Shown one piece after another: positions 4,721-5,466 of a DNA stretch of 5,466 bases. The DNA is from an uncultured Clostridia bacterium. Lineage in GTDB: Bacteria; Bacillota; Clostridia; Lachnospirales; Lachnospiraceae. Made by a program: the position numbers and the translations under genes. The DNA is taken from assembly GCA_946611595.1 (NCBI GenBank), contig CAMODY010000121.1, forward strand, positions 1-5,466, read 5' to 3'. The notes beneath the pieces were generated by a model. The model was not told the DNA's origin. It saw nothing but the letters and a program-made list of their open reading frames with translations, and did not search any database. Numbering within the stretch: the stretch's first letter is position 1; every line of letters starts with the position of its first letter.

Positions 4721-5466
4721 AGAAGTCTACAGCATTACAGCGAAAGAACTTGCAGAACTCGGAAAAGACAATGTTCCGGAAGAGCTTCTTTCAGCAAAAC
4801 ATTTAATATACAGTTCTCCTGCAACGCTCGCATTTAACTCTCCGGGCGCACAGGGCTTCGGCGTAAAACGGGCCGGTCTTTCTGTCCCGGGTTCTGTCAT
4901 GCTCCTTGTAGCTCCCGGCTGCTGCGGAAGAAACACCCAGCTGTTAAACGCGCCGGGCGGACTTGGAGAAAAGTTCTTTTATCTTTTGCAGGATGAAACG
5001 GATATCGTAACCGGAAGGCACTTAAACAAAGTCTCCAAGGCTGTAAAAGAAGTCGTGGATTCACTCGAAGAAAAACCTTCCTGCGTCATGATCTGCATTA
5101 CCTGTGTCGATGCTCTTTTAGGCACCGACATGGAACGTGTCTGCCGTAAAGCCACCGACTACGCGGGCGTTCCGGTACTTCCATGTTATATGTATGCGCT
5201 GACCAGAGAAGGCCGCATTCCGCCGATGGTAGCTGTCCGGAAAACCGTCTACTCTCTTTTAGAGCCGCTTAAGAAAAATCCGAAAACGGTGAATCTTTTA
5301 GGCGAGTTTGCGCCTTATAGTGATGACTGCGAGCTCTATCAGATTTTAAAAGACATTGGAATTACAAAGATCAATGAACTTGCCCGCTGCAAGGATTTTG
5401 AAGAATATAAAACAATGGCGGAAGCCAATTTCAATATCATCCTGAACCCGGAAAGCCGGCTTGCCG
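4713..5466 (+). CDS. NifD-like subunit, second copy (D2), truncated by window end
   Basis: The open frame starts at ATG 4713, overlapping H2's stop by 8 nt, and runs without a stop to the window end (251 residues seen, about 440 expected). Motifs are LIYSSPA (31-37), VAPGCCGRN with Cys70 and Cys71, ITCVDALLGTD with Cys131 (a classic component-1 'C...GTD' ligand site), VNLLGEFAPY (193-202) and NFNIILNP (239-246). Cys71 and Cys131 are 60 apart, as are Cys63 and Cys123 in D1, so these are likely shared ligands; Cys70 has no match in D1. The position of NifD Cys275 is Asn245, so no FeMo-co ligand is visible. The ribosome binding site is weak (GGAAAG, 8-nt spacer), so translation probably depends on coupling to H2. 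It should pair with a K-type subunit encoded past the edge. Confidence 0.85.
   Translation, partial: MSKEVYSITAKELAELGKDNVPEELLSAKHLIYSSPATLAFNSPGAQGFGVKRAGLSVPGSVMLLVAPGCCGRNTQLLNAPGGLGEKFFYLLQDETDIVTGRHLNKVSKAVKEVVDSLEEKPSCVMICITCVDALLGTDMERVCRKATDYAGVPVLPCYMYALTREGRIPPMVAVRKTVYSLLEPLKKNPKTVNLLGEFAPYSDDCELYQILKDIGITKINELARCKDFEEYKTMAEANFNIILNPESRLA

Noticed and set aside
4727..4936. 69-residue leftward frame opposite D2
   Set aside because: D2 reads continuously through here with component-1 motifs (Cys70/71), so the antisense frame is a shadow.
714..5466. A true nitrogen-fixation (nifHDK) operon
   Set aside because: The D subunits lack the FeMo-co ligands that could be checked (Cys275 in both, His442 in D1), K1 is short with two P-cluster Cys, H proteins are short, and no nifE, nifN or nifB is seen. 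Genes outside the window could still change the picture.

Overview
The window looks like a low-to-mid G+C anaerobic Firmicute, most likely a clostridial or Lachnospiraceae-type gut or sediment anaerobe. This rests on AGGAG-type ribosome binding sites, a TATAAT promoter, an intrinsic terminator with a U-tract, a Rex-like operator, and the close resemblance of the first gene to the TM1266 family of small regulators found beside [FeFe]-hydrogenase genes in clostridia and Thermotogae. The genus cannot be fixed from this sequence.

Layout. Positions 1-53 hold the start of a leftward gene that leaves the window. Positions 54-408 are a divergent intergenic region. It holds a hairpin with a leftward-reading T-tract (131-152), a 7-1-7 inverted repeat (151-165), a near-perfect Rex-type operator (215-232), a rightward sigma-A promoter (237-264), and an RNA leader of about 120 nt ending in a strong intrinsic terminator (360-390) just ahead of the first rightward ribosome binding site. 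From 409 to the end, six rightward genes are packed at gaps of 53, 5, -4, 13 and -8 nt, so they very probably form one operon: a TM1266-like regulator; a NifH-like ATPase (H1); a NifD-like subunit (D1); a NifK/E-like subunit (K1); a second NifH-like ATPase (H2); and a second NifD-like subunit (D2), cut by the window end. A second NifK-like subunit is predicted just beyond the edge.

How they work together. Each H protein should be an ATP-dependent homodimeric reductase with one [4Fe-4S] cluster. It would pass electrons to a D/K-type catalytic component carrying a bridging Fe-S cluster. Two H-D-K sets in tandem suggest two related reductases, or one pathway with two successive reductions. The D subunits lack the Cys and (where visible) His residues that hold FeMo-co in NifD, and no nifE, nifN or nifB is present. 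The locus is therefore best read as a nitrogenase-like (group IV/Nfl type) reductase system of unknown substrate, not a nitrogen-fixation operon. The Rex-like site and the attenuated leader suggest control by NADH/NAD+ state and by a second signal acting on transcript elongation.
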